A stretch of 35,056 bases of DNA from Streptosporangiaceae bacterium (GCA_025934635.1 JAICWX010000062.1:1-35056); one strand, 5' to 3'. Positions 14,862 to 22,848 are shown, counted from the stretch's first letter. Notes: generated by a model not told the origin, from the letters alone. Program-made: numbers and translations.

Positions 14862-14907
14862 CCGGCGCAAGATCAAGATCATGATCCCGAACGGGCCTGG
14901 CTCATCC

Positions 14908-15375
14908 TCACCCAGCCGCCCCGCGCCTCCTTCCCCAGCGCCTCGGCCGCGCCGGTGTCACCGCCGCCCGCTGGAGGTAGCCGGGCGCCGCGTCGGCGAT
15001 CGCGGCGATCGCCTCCGCCGGCAGCTCCGCCGGATCGGCGAACCGGACGATGCTCTTCCCGATCAGGAAGGGCCGGAGCGCCGCCCCGTGCCGGTCGTGC
15101 AGCTCACGGGAGCCGTCATACGGCATCAGGTGCACGGTCACGGTGCGCGCCGCGGTCAGCCCGATGGCGAAGACCAGCGCGCCGCCAGGACCTTCGAAGA
15201 GGAGGTAGCTCTTCAGCTCGATGAGCTCTTTGCCCGTGTTGACCCGCTCGGCCAGCCCGCTGGCCCGGCGGGTGATGATGTCCCGCAGGGCGCGGACGAT
15301 GGCCTGCTGGCCGGGGCTGGCGCTGCTGAGGAAGATGTCGATCTCGACGGGCGATAGCGTGGCCACCCACGCCAT
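14908..15375 (-). CDS. DUF1801 family protein
   Basis: A 155-residue protein with the DUF1801/YdhG-like pattern. It has an N-terminal SASPGQQAIVRALRDIITRR helix and a beta-sheet core TVTVHLMPYDGS. Then comes GAALRPFLIGKSIVRFADPA, with an Arg-rich tail. YdhG-type members have been described as iron chaperones, but most are uncharacterised, so no function is claimed. The start at 15375 could shift to the GTG four codons in (VATLSPVEID). It lies just downstream of an alpha/beta hydrolase on the same strand, 7 bases apart, so the two probably share a transcript. Confidence 0.75.
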   Translation of the reverse strand: MAWVATLSPVEIDIFLSSASPGQQAIVRALRDIITRRASGLAERVNTGKELIELKSYLLFEGPGGALVFAIGLTAARTVTVHLMPYDGSRELHDRHGAALRPFLIGKSIVRFADPAELPAEAIAAIADAAPGYLQRAAVTPARPRRWGRRRGAAG

Positions 15376-15382
15376 GCTAGGC

Positions 15383-16255
15383 CTAACGGTGCGGAATCGA
15401 GTGGTCCCAGTCGGCGAGCAGCGTGCGCAGGGCCGCGGCCAGCGCGACCGGCTCGTCGAGCATGATGTGGTGACCCGCGACCGGGATCTCGATCAGCGGG
15501 GCGACCCGGCCGAGCCGGTCGTAGATCGCCTCGCCCTGCTGCGGCGTGACCAGCCCGTGCTCCGCCCGGAACAGCGCGACCCGGCAGTCCAGCCTGGTCA
15601 GCAGCTCGGGGGTGAGGGTGTCGCGGGCGAACACCTGCGGGTCGAACTTCCACGTCCAGCCGCCTTCGGCCGGGCGGATCGAGGTCGCGGCCACGTGCCC
15701 GGCGACCCAGGGCAGCACCGGCTGGTCGGGGATGGGGCGGAACCGGGCGATGGCCGCCTCGCGGCTGGGGTAGACCCGCAGCGGGCCGAAGGCCCGGTGC
15801 TGGCGAGCCGCCCGGTCCTCGGGCGCCATGTCCCTGATCGGCGAGTCGACGGCGACGGCCCCGGCGATCTGGGACCCGGCCAGGCCGGCCAGCCGCAGGG
15901 TGACCAGGCCGCCCATGCTGTGCCCGATGACGACGGTCGAGGCGGCGGTCCCGGCGTCGGCCACCACGGCGAGGACCTCGCGGGCCCAGGTGTCCAGGCT
16001 GTAATGCTCCCGGCGGCCGCTGTCGCCGTGACCGGACAGGTCCATCGCCACCACCCGCCAGCCGCGCGCGAGCAGCGGGGCGATGTGATCCCACCAGCGC
16101 GAATGAGCGGCGCCGCCGTGTACCAGCACGATGTTCCTGTCCGCCGGGTCCCCCCACGCGCGGTAGGCGATGGGGGTCCCCTCACACTCGGTCGCCCGCT
16201 CCTCGGGTTCGGTCGCCAGGGCAGCGGAGAACCAGGCCGGCGGTGGTGTCGTCAT
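15383..16255 (-). CDS. Alpha/beta-fold hydrolase
   Basis: A 290-residue alpha/beta hydrolase: oxyanion motif VLVHGGAAHSRWW (about 44-55), MDLSGHGDSG, nucleophile elbow GHSMGG (S113), and a C-terminal histidine in IPVAGHHIML. A cap region spans about residues 135-200. It has no secretion signal. The substrate, probably an ester, is unknown. It starts 24 bases from the divergent plus-strand hydrolase. The box TAGGCT ends 7 bases before its ATG and there is no ribosome site, which suggests a leaderless transcript. Confidence 0.88.
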   Translation of the reverse strand: MTTPPPAWFSAALATEPEERATECEGTPIAYRAWGDPADRNIVLVHGGAAHSRWWDHIAPLLARGWRVVAMDLSGHGDSGRREHYSLDTWAREVLAVVADAGTAASTVVIGHSMGGLVTLRLAGLAGSQIAGAVAVDSPIRDMAPEDRAARQHRAFGPLRVYPSREAAIARFRPIPDQPVLPWVAGHVAATSIRPAEGGWTWKFDPQVFARDTLTPELLTRLDCRVALFRAEHGLVTPQQGEAIYDRLGRVAPLIEIPVAGHHIMLDEPVALAAALRTLLADWDHSIPHR

Positions 16256-16262
16256 GACGAGA

Positions 16263-16272
16263 AGCCTAGGGT
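16263..16272. promoter_or_regulatory. Overlapping back-to-back -10 boxes for two leaderless genes
   Basis: Around the CCTAGG palindrome the minus-strand box TAGGCT (16263-16268) lies 7 bases from the ATG ending at 16253, and the plus-strand box TAGGGT (16267-16272) lies 7 bases from the ATG at 16280. Both fit the actinobacterial TAnnnT form. Neither gene has a Shine-Dalgarno sequence and no -35 box is clear. Confidence 0.5.
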
Positions 16273-16279
16273 CGTTTTC

Positions 16280-17149
16280 ATGACATCAGAGCACCCTGCC
16301 GGGCATGAGGTCATCACCGTGGAAGTGCCCGGCGGCCAGCTCGCCGTCGAGACGCATCCGTCGGGCACCGAGCCGGTCCTCGCCGTTCACGGCGTCAGCA
16401 GCCAGCGGCGGCTGTGGAACTGGCTGCGGGCAGCCGATCCCGGCCTCAGCCTGGTCGCGCCCGACCTGCGCGGCCGCGGCGACAGCGTGGACGTCGCCGG
16501 CCCGTCCTCGATGAGCAGGCACGCGGCCGACATGATCGCCGTGCTGGATCACCTCGGCCTGGCCGCCGTGCACGTATGCGGGATGTCGATGGGCGGCTTC
16601 GTCGCGGTCGAACTGGCCACGGCGTACCCCAGCCGGGTGAAGAGCCTGATCCTGGTGGACGGTGGCTTCGCGATGGCGGCCCCGCCCGGCCTCACCCGCG
16701 AGGCCCTGCCCGCCGTGTTCAAGGACCGGCTGGCCCGGCTGGACCGCGAGTGGCCCTCGGTCCGCGACTACGCGGAGTTCTTCACCGCCCAGACCGCGCC
16801 GCTGCTCGACCCGGCCGATCCGCTGCTGCTCGACTACCTCGCTCATGACCTGGCCGGGCGGCGGGTCCGGCTCAGCGCCGAGGCCCTGATCGCCGACGCC
16901 GCCGACATCTTCTTCGGGACGTCGAAGTGGCAGCAGCTCCAGGTGCCGGCCCGGCTCCTGACCGCCGAATGGAGCACCGGCCCGGACAGCGCGCCGGCCT
17001 ACCCCGCCGAAGCGGTCGCGGGGTTCCAGGACGCGCTCGGCCCGCTCCTGACCGTCCGCCCGGTGGCCGGGGTGGATCACGCCGCCTCGATCATGACGAT
17101 GACCGGCGCCCGGGCCACGGCCGAACTGATCGCGGAGGCACTGTCTTGA
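16280..17149 (+). CDS. Alpha/beta-fold hydrolase, operon leader with GlcD-like oxidase
   Basis: A 289-residue alpha/beta hydrolase: LAVHGVSSQRRLW (oxyanion region), PDLRGRGDS, nucleophile elbow CGMSMGG (S103), and a probable catalytic histidine in GVDHAAS near the C-terminus. It looks more like the carboxylesterase / lactonase / haloalkane-hydrolase group than lipases, but the reaction is not identified. ATG 16280 has no ribosome site and probably gives a leaderless message. Its TGA overlaps the TTG start of the next gene (TTGA), so the hydrolase and flavoprotein are coupled. The pair could release and then oxidise a 2-hydroxy acid; this is inference. Confidence 0.85.
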   Translation: MTSEHPAGHEVITVEVPGGQLAVETHPSGTEPVLAVHGVSSQRRLWNWLRAADPGLSLVAPDLRGRGDSVDVAGPSSMSRHAADMIAVLDHLGLAAVHVCGMSMGGFVAVELATAYPSRVKSLILVDGGFAMAAPPGLTREALPAVFKDRLARLDREWPSVRDYAEFFTAQTAPLLDPADPLLLDYLAHDLAGRRVRLSAEALIADAADIFFGTSKWQQLQVPARLLTAEWSTGPDSAPAYPAEAVAGFQDALGPLLTVRPVAGVDHAASIMTMTGARATAELIAEALS

Positions 17150-18540
17150 CTACCGCCACTTCCACCCTGGTCGAGGCGCTGGGCCGCGGCCTGCCCGCCG
17201 ACCGCCTGGTGCTTGACCCGGACGTGCTCGCGGCCATGTCGCACGACGAGGCCGAGTGGGCTCCGGCCGAGGCGGCCGCGGTCGGCGTGCGTGCCCGCAC
17301 CGAGGCCGAGGTCCAGCACGTCGTGCGCACCTGCGCCGGGCTCGGCATCCCTATCGTGCCGCGCGGCGCGGGCACCGGGCTGTCCGGCGGGGCCAACGCG
17401 GTCAGCGGCTGCGTCGTCCTCGACCTGTCCCGGATGAACCAGGTGCTCGAGATCGACGCGGACAACCTGATGTGCGTGGTGCAGCCGGGCGCCGTCAACA
17501 ACGACGTCAAGGCCGCGGTGGCCGAGCACGGCCTGTGGTACCCGCCCGACCCGGCCAGCGCGCCCTGGTCCACGATCGGCGGCAACGTCGCCACCAACGC
17601 GGGCGGCCTGTGCTGCCTCAAGTACGGCGTCACCCGCGACTACGTCCTGGGCCTGCGCGCCGTCGTCGGCGGCCCGGTCGCCTACGGCGACGCCGTCCGC
17701 CTGGGACGCCGCACCACCAAGGGCGTCGCCGGGCTCGACCTGGTCGGCCTGTTCGTCGGATCGGAGGGCACCCTCGGCGTGGTGACCGAGGTGACGCTGC
17801 GGCTGCGGCCCGCCCCGGCCGGGACCCCGCGGACCGTCGTCGGGGCCTTCCCCACCCTGGTCGCCTCCGGCCAGGCCGTGGCCCAGATCACCAGGCGCGG
17901 GCTGACCCCGGCCGTCCTCGAGCTGCTGGACCGGGCCTGCCTGGAGGCGGTGGAGGAGTGGAAGCACATGGGCCTCGACGCGGACGCGGCGGCGCTGCTG
18001 CTGGCCCGGGTGGACGCCCCGGGGGACGCGGGCGCGGCCGAGGCGGCCGCGATCGCCGCCGCGATGACCGAGAGCGGGGCGCTGTGGGCCGAGCAGTCCA
18101 CCGACGACACCGAGGCCGAGGCCCTGTTCGACGCCCGGCGGCTGGCCTACCCGGCGCTCGAGCGGCTGGGCCCGGTGCTCACCGAGGACGTCTGCGTGCC
18201 CCGCTCCCAGGTGCCCGCGATGCTCGAGCGGATCAGCGAGATCGCGGCCCGGCACGGCGTCCGGACCGCCACGGTCGCGCACGCCGGCGACGGTAACCTG
18301 CACCCGTGCCTGATCACCCCGCCCGGCGACGAGGCCGCCCGGGAGGCCGCCCAGGCGGCATTCGAGGAGTTCCTGGACGCGGCCATTGCCCTGGGCGGCA
18401 CCGTGACCGGCGAGCACGGCGTCGGGATCCTCAAGCGCGACGGCATGCGCCGCGAACTAGACCCCGGCTCGCTCGCCCTGCAGGGCGCCGTCCGCCACGC
18501 CCTCGACCCCCGCGCCATCTTCAACCCCGGCAAGGGCTGA
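17146..18540 (+). CDS. FAD-binding 2-hydroxyacid oxidase/dehydrogenase (GlcD-like)
   Basis: A 464-residue flavoprotein of the PCMH/VAO family, GlcD/D-lactate-dehydrogenase type. FAD-binding motifs are PRGAGTGLSGGANA (about 72-85), STIGGNVATNAGG (about 143-156) and LFVGSEGTLGVVTE. The C-terminal catalytic domain has HAGDGNLHP and GEHGVGILKR. These enzymes oxidise D-2-hydroxy acids such as glycolate or D-lactate; the exact acid is not readable. The TTG start is supported by GGAGG 7 bases upstream and by the 4-base overlap with the hydrolase stop. No GlcE or GlcF subunit gene follows. Confidence 0.88.
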   Translation: MTTATSTLVEALGRGLPADRLVLDPDVLAAMSHDEAEWAPAEAAAVGVRARTEAEVQHVVRTCAGLGIPIVPRGAGTGLSGGANAVSGCVVLDLSRMNQVLEIDADNLMCVVQPGAVNNDVKAAVAEHGLWYPPDPASAPWSTIGGNVATNAGGLCCLKYGVTRDYVLGLRAVVGGPVAYGDAVRLGRRTTKGVAGLDLVGLFVGSEGTLGVVTEVTLRLRPAPAGTPRTVVGAFPTLVASGQAVAQITRRGLTPAVLELLDRACLEAVEEWKHMGLDADAAALLLARVDAPGDAGAAEAAAIAAAMTESGALWAEQSTDDTEAEALFDARRLAYPALERLGPVLTEDVCVPRSQVPAMLERISEIAARHGVRTATVAHAGDGNLHPCLITPPGDEAAREAAQAAFEEFLDAAIALGGTVTGEHGVGILKRDGMRRELDPGSLALQGAVRHALDPRAIFNPGKG

Positions 18541-18586
18541 GCCCGAAAAGCCAGTAAATCAGCTGATATCTGGTGTCTCGCGAGAT

Positions 18587-18599
18587 TTGAGTTACTCAA
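18587..18599. promoter_or_regulatory. Operator-like palindrome in an AT-richer stretch
   Basis: TTGAG-TTA-CTCAA, a perfect inverted repeat, sits in the AT-richer part (about 18550-18660) of the gap between the GlcD-like and secreted-protein genes. CTGATAT occurs on either side. Purpose unknown. Confidence 0.35.
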
Positions 18600-18700
18600 T
18601 TTGCTCGTGATGCTGATATGCGCCAAACAGATGACTAGCGGTCTGCTAAACCGTTATGCCGGCGCGTAACCATATCGGCGTTCCTGCGCGTCAAGGTAGG

Positions 18701-18725
18701 GGGCGGAATTAAGAAACCGCCCTTT
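18701..18725 (+). terminator. Hairpin with short T-run between the GlcD-like and secreted-protein genes
   Basis: GGGCGG (18701-18706), an AT-rich 10-base loop, CCGCCC (18717-18722), then TTT. It is the only hairpin in the window with a T tail, though short. It is 160 bases past the flavoprotein stop and could also sit in the leader of the next gene. Confidence 0.4.
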
Positions 18726-18812
18726 CCCTGACCATCTACGTCACCGCTGGTCTTCCGTGCCTCGTGGGGGGGCGCCGTCATGCCGACGGCGGAGGACCGC
18801 AAGAGGACCGCC

Positions 18813-19340
18813 ATGAAGAAAGACCAGAAGATTGGCGCTGCCGTACTCGGCGTCGCCGTATGTTTCATCATCGGACTTGCCGCTGGCGCCGGGCAAACCA
18901 CGCCGTCGAGCAATACCTCGGCGATCGCCAGCGCCTCCGCCCCGGCGTCCGCCGCCGGCTTGCCTGTCGTCGCGAGCGCGGCCGCCCCTACCCCGACGGT
19001 AGCGGCCGTGAGGGAGGCGGCCAAGGTCAAGGTGAAGGCCAAGGTGAAAGCTAAGGCCAACGCGAAGGCGAAGGTGAAGCCGCGGAGATCGACCGCCCCT
19101 CCGCTGACGCCCGCACCGGCCACATCCAAGGCAGCAGCACCACTGCCCCCGCCTCCGCCGACGACGACTGCGCCCATGCCTAGCGAGCCAGCGGGCTGTT
19201 ATCCGCTGACCAACGGCGGGAATTGCTATGAGCCGGGCGAATACTGCCGTCACAGCGACCACGGTGCATCAGGGGTGGCCGGTGACGGCGAGCGCATCAT
19301 CTGCGCCGACAATGACGGCTGGCGCTGGGAGCCCGCATAA
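18813..19340 (+). CDS. Membrane-anchored/secreted protein with Lys-Ala repeat and Cys-rich C-terminal domain
   Basis: A 175-residue protein. An N-terminal signal-anchor (KKDQKIGAAVLGVAVCFIIG, residues 2-21) is followed by an Ala/Ser/Pro-rich linker. A strongly basic Lys-Val/Lys-Ala repeat (about 70-90, DNA 19022-19080) and a proline run come next. The last 45 residues form a compact domain with CYPLTNGGNCYEPGEYC and ICADNDGWRWEP, whose four cysteines probably make disulfides; similar ends occur in small exported actinobacterial proteins. The start is ATG 18813, with AGAGGA upstream, rather than 18780, because the basic n-region of the signal begins here. Function unknown; the Lys-rich part could bind wall polymers or DNA. 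Confidence 0.75.
   Translation: MKKDQKIGAAVLGVAVCFIIGLAAGAGQTTPSSNTSAIASASAPASAAGLPVVASAAAPTPTVAAVREAAKVKVKAKVKAKANAKAKVKPRRSTAPPLTPAPATSKAAAPLPPPPPTTTAPMPSEPAGCYPLTNGGNCYEPGEYCRHSDHGASGVAGDGERIICADNDGWRWEPA
19022..19080 (+). repeat. Imperfect hexanucleotide repeat coding the Lys-Ala tract
   Basis: About ten consecutive units of the AAGGTG/AAGGCC type, with a lysine in nearly every second codon. It lies inside the secreted-protein gene. Confidence 0.75.
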
Positions 19341-19347
19341 GCGTCAT

Positions 19348-19378
19348 GTGACGGGCAGCGCAGGGGCCTGCCCGTCAC
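19348..19378 (+). terminator. Strong terminator hairpin after the secreted-protein gene
   Basis: GTGACGGGCAG (19348-19358) and CTGCCCGTCAC (19368-19378) form a perfect 11-bp stem with a 9-base loop, 7 bases after the stop codon. It is the longest perfect stem seen in the window. No T-run. Confidence 0.65.
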
Positions 19379-19436
19379 CGCTGCCGTTCCTGGTGGCATC
19401 GGTGCTCCGCCAAGGTCGCAGGCGCATACTGAGCAA

Positions 19437-19742
19437 ATGCCGGCAACGCTGAAGGTGACGCATAAGGCAATCGGAGCGGAAGTCCGTCGTGGCCCGTACG
19501 AGGTCGTGGTCGACGGCGAGCGGGCCGGGTCGGTCGAAATGAACCACACGATCGAGATACCGGTCGAGCCGGGACGTCACACGCTGCAGGTCCGCAACGG
19601 ACGGAACTCCAGCAGCACTCAGACCTTCGACGCCGCCGAGGAAGAGATCGTCGCGTTCCGGTGCACCGGGAAGAGGTTCCTGCCGATCTTCCTCGCCTCC
19701 TTTGCCGTGCCCAGCCTGGCACTGAAACTCGTCCGCGATTGA
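19437..19742 (+). CDS. Small hypothetical protein with C-terminal membrane segment
   Basis: A 101-residue protein. It has a beta-rich N-terminal part (VRRGPYEVVVDGERAGSVEM, then EIPVEPGRHTLQVRNGRNSS), a PEGA-like sandwich pattern. It ends in a hydrophobic segment, FLPIFLASFAVPSLALKL (about 81-98), that could anchor it in the membrane. Homologues of similar layout occur in streptomycetes without known role. There is no ribosome site before the ATG; CATACT lies 6 bases upstream, so a leaderless transcript is possible. It converges with the hypothetical gene ending at 19777. Confidence 0.65.
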   Translation: MPATLKVTHKAIGAEVRRGPYEVVVDGERAGSVEMNHTIEIPVEPGRHTLQVRNGRNSSSTQTFDAAEEEIVAFRCTGKRFLPIFLASFAVPSLALKLVRD

Positions 19743-19776
19743 GGGGCCCGGTAGTCCTCGGCGGGAGGCCGGCACC

Positions 19777-20142
19777 CTAGAACGGAGGGGCTTCGCTCAT
19801 GATCTGGAGGATGCCGTCGACCAGCTTGGACCCGCCGGACCGCTGGCCCGGCGGCTGGTCATCTTCGGGTACCTCGACCCGCGGGTCGCGCCATTTCTGG
19901 CCGTCCGGATCCCAGCGTTCGACCAGCGATTCCGCGGTCAGGGTCTGCATGGTCAGCACGTCCCGCGCCACGTACTCGGCCTCCCCGGCGGCCTTCTCGG
20001 TCCCGGCATAGAGGAAAATGCGTCCCTTATCAGCGGAGACCTTAATGTCATCGCCGAGGCGGACACGCAGGTCCTCGACGATTTTCTTCGGCACGCCCGT
20101 GCGCTCACCCAGAACCAGGCTTACCCGCCATTCGTCGGACAT
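19777..20142 (-). CDS. Hypothetical protein, 121 residues
   Basis: I do not recognise the family. The protein is soluble and acidic, beginning MSDEWRVSLVLGERTGVPKK. It has mixed alpha/beta character (DDIKVSADKGRIFLYAGT is a likely strand-turn-strand), a helix EAEYVARDVLTM, WDPDGQKWRDP, and an acidic Pro/Gln/Gly linker before a final helix. Similar small proteins beginning with DEWRV occur in many actinomycetes. No cysteines, no signal peptide. It is divergent from the HSL-type esterase across 116 bases that include the palindrome GTATAC near its start. Confidence 0.65.
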   Translation of the reverse strand: MSDEWRVSLVLGERTGVPKKIVEDLRVRLGDDIKVSADKGRIFLYAGTEKAAGEAEYVARDVLTMQTLTAESLVERWDPDGQKWRDPRVEVPEDDQPPGQRSGGSKLVDGILQIMSEAPPF

Positions 20143-20258
20143 AGCGGAAGCGTATACGGAAACAACGGTGTCCTTACCCCCGTATTTTTACGTATCGACG
20201 ATCATAGAGACCAGGGCGCTGCCGCCCGCTGTCCGTCTCGCCCGCCGGGAGGCTCTGC

Positions 20259-21197
20259 ATGCCGCTGGACCCGCAGTTCCGCGCCATTCTCGACACCCTG
20301 GACAGCACCGGGCTGCTGCCGCTGACCCGCGGGGACGCGGCGCAGACCCGGGCGCGCTACCTGACCCTGTCGCTGAGCCGCCGCGGCCCGGGATTCGTGC
20401 CCGAGCAGGTGGCCTCGGTGACGGACCTGCGATCACCGGGCGGCGTGCCGGTCCGGGTCTTCGAGCCGGTCTCGCCCGGCGGCTTCACGCTGATCTACCT
20501 GCACGGCGGCGGCTGGGTGGTCGGCAACGTGGAGACCCACGACCCGCTGTGCCGCCGGGTGGCGAACGAGACCGGCGCACGGGTGGTGTCGGTGGACTAC
20601 CGGCTCGCGCCCGAGCATCCGTTCCCGGCCGCCCTGGACGACGCCGAGGAGGTGCTGCGCTGGCTGCTGGCCCAGGATCCGGGGCGCCCGGCCGGCGTGG
20701 CCGGCGACTCCGCCGGGGCCTCCCTGGCCGCCGGGCTGGCGATCAGGGCGCGGGACCAGCGGATCCCGCTGGCTGCTCAGCTGCTCCTGTACCCGGCGAC
20801 CGATCCCGCCATGACCAGCGCGTCGATCGCCGAGAACGGCGAGGGCTACTTCCTGACCCGGCACGACATGGCCTGGTTCTACCAGCAGTACCTGCCGGAC
20901 GGCGCGGCCAGCGGGACCGCCGCCGCCGGGGCCGACCTGACCCGCGCGGACCTCGCCGGGGTGGCGCCCGCCATCGTGGCCACCGCCGAATTCGATCCGC
21001 TGCGCGACGAGGGCGCCGCCTACGCTGCGCGGCTGCGGGCGGCCGGGGTCGCGGCCGAGTACGTGCCCGGTCCCGGGCTGATCCACGGCTTCGCGGGCTT
21101 CCTCGGCGTGGTCGACGCGGCCGAGGCCAACCTGGGGACGATCCTGGCCAGCCTCGGCCACCTCATGCGGAGCCAGCCCCGTGAGACTAGCCCCTGA
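20259..21197 (+). CDS. Hormone-sensitive-lipase-type esterase (alpha/beta hydrolase fold-3)
   Basis: A 312-residue esterase of the HSL/acetyl-hydrolase family. The oxyanion motif HGGGW is at residues 82-86 and DYRLAPEHPFPA follows. The nucleophile elbow is GDSAG (S151), the aspartate motif EFDPLRDEG, and the catalytic histidine GLIHGFAG. These enzymes hydrolyse short acyl esters in the cytoplasm. GGGAGG lies about 7 bases before the ATG. The gene appears monocistronic: the next start on this strand is 52 bases on and has its own -10 box. Confidence 0.92.
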   Translation: MPLDPQFRAILDTLDSTGLLPLTRGDAAQTRARYLTLSLSRRGPGFVPEQVASVTDLRSPGGVPVRVFEPVSPGGFTLIYLHGGGWVVGNVETHDPLCRRVANETGARVVSVDYRLAPEHPFPAALDDAEEVLRWLLAQDPGRPAGVAGDSAGASLAAGLAIRARDQRIPLAAQLLLYPATDPAMTSASIAENGEGYFLTRHDMAWFYQQYLPDGAASGTAAAGADLTRADLAGVAPAIVATAEFDPLRDEGAAYAARLRAAGVAAEYVPGPGLIHGFAGFLGVVDAAEANLGTILASLGHLMRSQPRETSP

Positions 21198-21236
21198 CCT
21201 GCTGGCTTGTGCGTAGCTTCGGCGGAACCCGGCGTT

Positions 21237-21242
21237 TATATT
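21237..21242 (+). promoter_or_regulatory. -10 box of a leaderless promoter for the HD-GYP/LuxR gene
   Basis: TATATT is followed by exactly 7 bases and then ATG 21250, placing the transcript start at or next to the A of ATG. No Shine-Dalgarno sequence is present. No convincing -35 box at 16-18 bases. Confidence 0.5.
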
Positions 21243-21249
21243 CATCGCT

Positions 21250-22848
21250 ATGACCAACCCCGCCCGCACCGGCATCCGGCTCGCCGAACTGCTCGGCGTC
21301 CTGTCGCTGGCAGCCGACCTCGGCATGGGACAGCCAATGGAGCACGTCCTGCGCCAGTGCCTGATCTCCCTGCGCCTGGCTGAGCGGATGGGCTTGGGCG
21401 AGGCTGACCGGGAGGTGGTCTACTACACCTCCCTGGTGGTCTGGGTAGGCTGCCACGTCGACGCCTACGAGCAGGCGAAATGGTTCGGCGACGAAACGGC
21501 TTTCAAGGCCGACTTCCGGCACTCCGATTTCGCCGCCGCCACGTCCAGGCCGCTGTTCATGCTCCGCCATCTCGGTGCGGGCCGGCCCGCAATGGAGCGA
21601 GCGCGGCTCGGGGCGGGCTTCCTCGGCGACGGCCGCCGGGCCGCCGAGGCGATGCTGGAGAACCACTGGCTCGCGGCCGACGGGCTGGCGGCCAGGCTGG
21701 GCCTGCCGCAGCGCGTCCGGGACAGTGTCGAGCAGACCTTCGAGCGCTGGGACGGCAAGGGTTCCCCGAAGGGGGCGAAGGGGGAGCAGATCCTGCTTAC
21801 CTCCCGGCTGGTTGCGCTGGCCGACGTGGTCGAGGTCTTCCACCGGGCCGGCGGGGCCGGCGCGGCGGTCACGGTGGCCAGGCAGCGGCGTGGCACCCAG
21901 TTCGACCCGCAGGTCGTGGACCTGTTCACCGGCCAGACGGCGTCGCTGTTCGCCGGGCTGGACGAGGCGAGCAGCTGGGACGCGGTCATCGGCGCTGAGC
22001 CGGTCCCTGGAGCCCCGGGGGTGCGGCTGGCCGGTCCCGAGTTCGACGCCGCGCTCGAGGCCGTCGCCGACTTCACTGACGTCAAGTCACCGTTTACCAT
22101 CGGCCATTCGCGGGCCGTGGCTGACCTGGCCGCCCAGGCCGCTCGCCTGGCCGGGCTGAGCGACCAGGCCGCGACGCTGATCCGGCGGGCCGGCCTGGTC
22201 CACGACCTGGGGCGTCTCGGTGTGCCGAACACCATCTGGGACAAGCGCGGCCCGCTCAGCCACGCGGAGGCCGAGCGCGTCCGGCTCCATCCGTACCTCA
22301 CCGAGCGCATGCTGGTGTGCTCCCCGGCGCTCGCCCCGCTGGCTGCCGTCGCCGTGCAGCACCACGAGCGGCTGGACGGCTCGGGATACCCGCGCGGACT
22401 GTCCGGCGGGGCGCTGAGCCCGGAGGGACAGATCCTGGCCGCCGCCGACTTCTACCACTCGCGGACCGAGCCGCGGCCGTACCGGGAGGCCTGCGACGCC
22501 GGCGAGGCCGCCAGCCGGCTGCGGGCCGAGGCGCGGGCGGGCCGGCTGAACGCCGACGCGGTCACCGCGGTGCTGTCCGCGGCGGGTCACCCGGCCACCC
22601 GGCGGCCGGCCAGGCTAGCCGGACTGACCGCCCGTGAGGTGGAGGTCCTCCAGTTGCTGGCCCGCGGACTGTCGAACAAGGAGATCGCCGAGCGCCTGGT
22701 CATCTCGCGCAAGACGGTCGGCCATCACCTCGAGCACATCTACGCCAAGACGGGCACCGCCAACCGCGCGCTGGCCAGCCTGTTCGCCGCCAGTCACGGG
22801 CTGATCCAGGACCAGCCCGGCGGCGCTTTTCAGGCCGGGACCGGCTGA
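21250..22848 (+). CDS. HD-GYP-type phosphohydrolase fused to LuxR DNA-binding domain
   Basis: A 532-residue fusion. The N-terminal 250 residues resemble a degenerate HD-like module (YYTSLVVWVGCHVDAYEQAK). Residues about 285-450 form an HD-GYP-like domain: HSRAVADLAAQAARLAG, VHDLGRLG (H318-D319), and QHHERLDGSGYPRG (about 370-383). Residues 458-520 are a LuxR helix-turn-helix (LTAREVEVLQLLARGLSNKE). HD-GYP domains usually degrade cyclic di-GMP or similar nucleotides; coupling to a DNA-binding domain suggests a nucleotide-sensing transcription factor. Whether the HD site is active is not settled by sequence. It overlaps the convergent SnoaL-like gene by 19 bases. Confidence 0.88.
   Translation: MTNPARTGIRLAELLGVLSLAADLGMGQPMEHVLRQCLISLRLAERMGLGEADREVVYYTSLVVWVGCHVDAYEQAKWFGDETAFKADFRHSDFAAATSRPLFMLRHLGAGRPAMERARLGAGFLGDGRRAAEAMLENHWLAADGLAARLGLPQRVRDSVEQTFERWDGKGSPKGAKGEQILLTSRLVALADVVEVFHRAGGAGAAVTVARQRRGTQFDPQVVDLFTGQTASLFAGLDEASSWDAVIGAEPVPGAPGVRLAGPEFDAALEAVADFTDVKSPFTIGHSRAVADLAAQAARLAGLSDQAATLIRRAGLVHDLGRLGVPNTIWDKRGPLSHAEAERVRLHPYLTERMLVCSPALAPLAAVAVQHHERLDGSGYPRGLSGGALSPEGQILAAADFYHSRTEPRPYREACDAGEAASRLRAEARAGRLNADAVTAVLSAAGHPATRRPARLAGLTAREVEVLQLLARGLSNKEIAERLVISRKTVGHHLEHIYAKTGTANRALASLFAASHGLIQDQPGGAFQAGTG

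Noticed and set aside
14862..14907. GATCATGATC palindrome as terminator of the convergent VWA/DUF1801 genes
   Set aside because: A 10-base self-complement without loop or T-run; not a convincing hairpin.
15221..16279. 5' part of a plus-strand open frame (15221-17149)
   Set aside because: It is antisense to the divergent hydrolase and has biased low-complexity composition. The hydrolase starts at ATG 16280.
18635..19177. 180-codon minus-strand open frame
   Set aside because: Antisense of the Lys-Ala and Pro repeats of the secreted-protein gene; its regular LAFTLAFTL pattern is the complement of the repeat.
20018..21184. 388-codon plus-strand frame overlapping the HSL-type esterase
   Set aside because: The esterase frame 20259-21197 has all catalytic motifs; this one does not.
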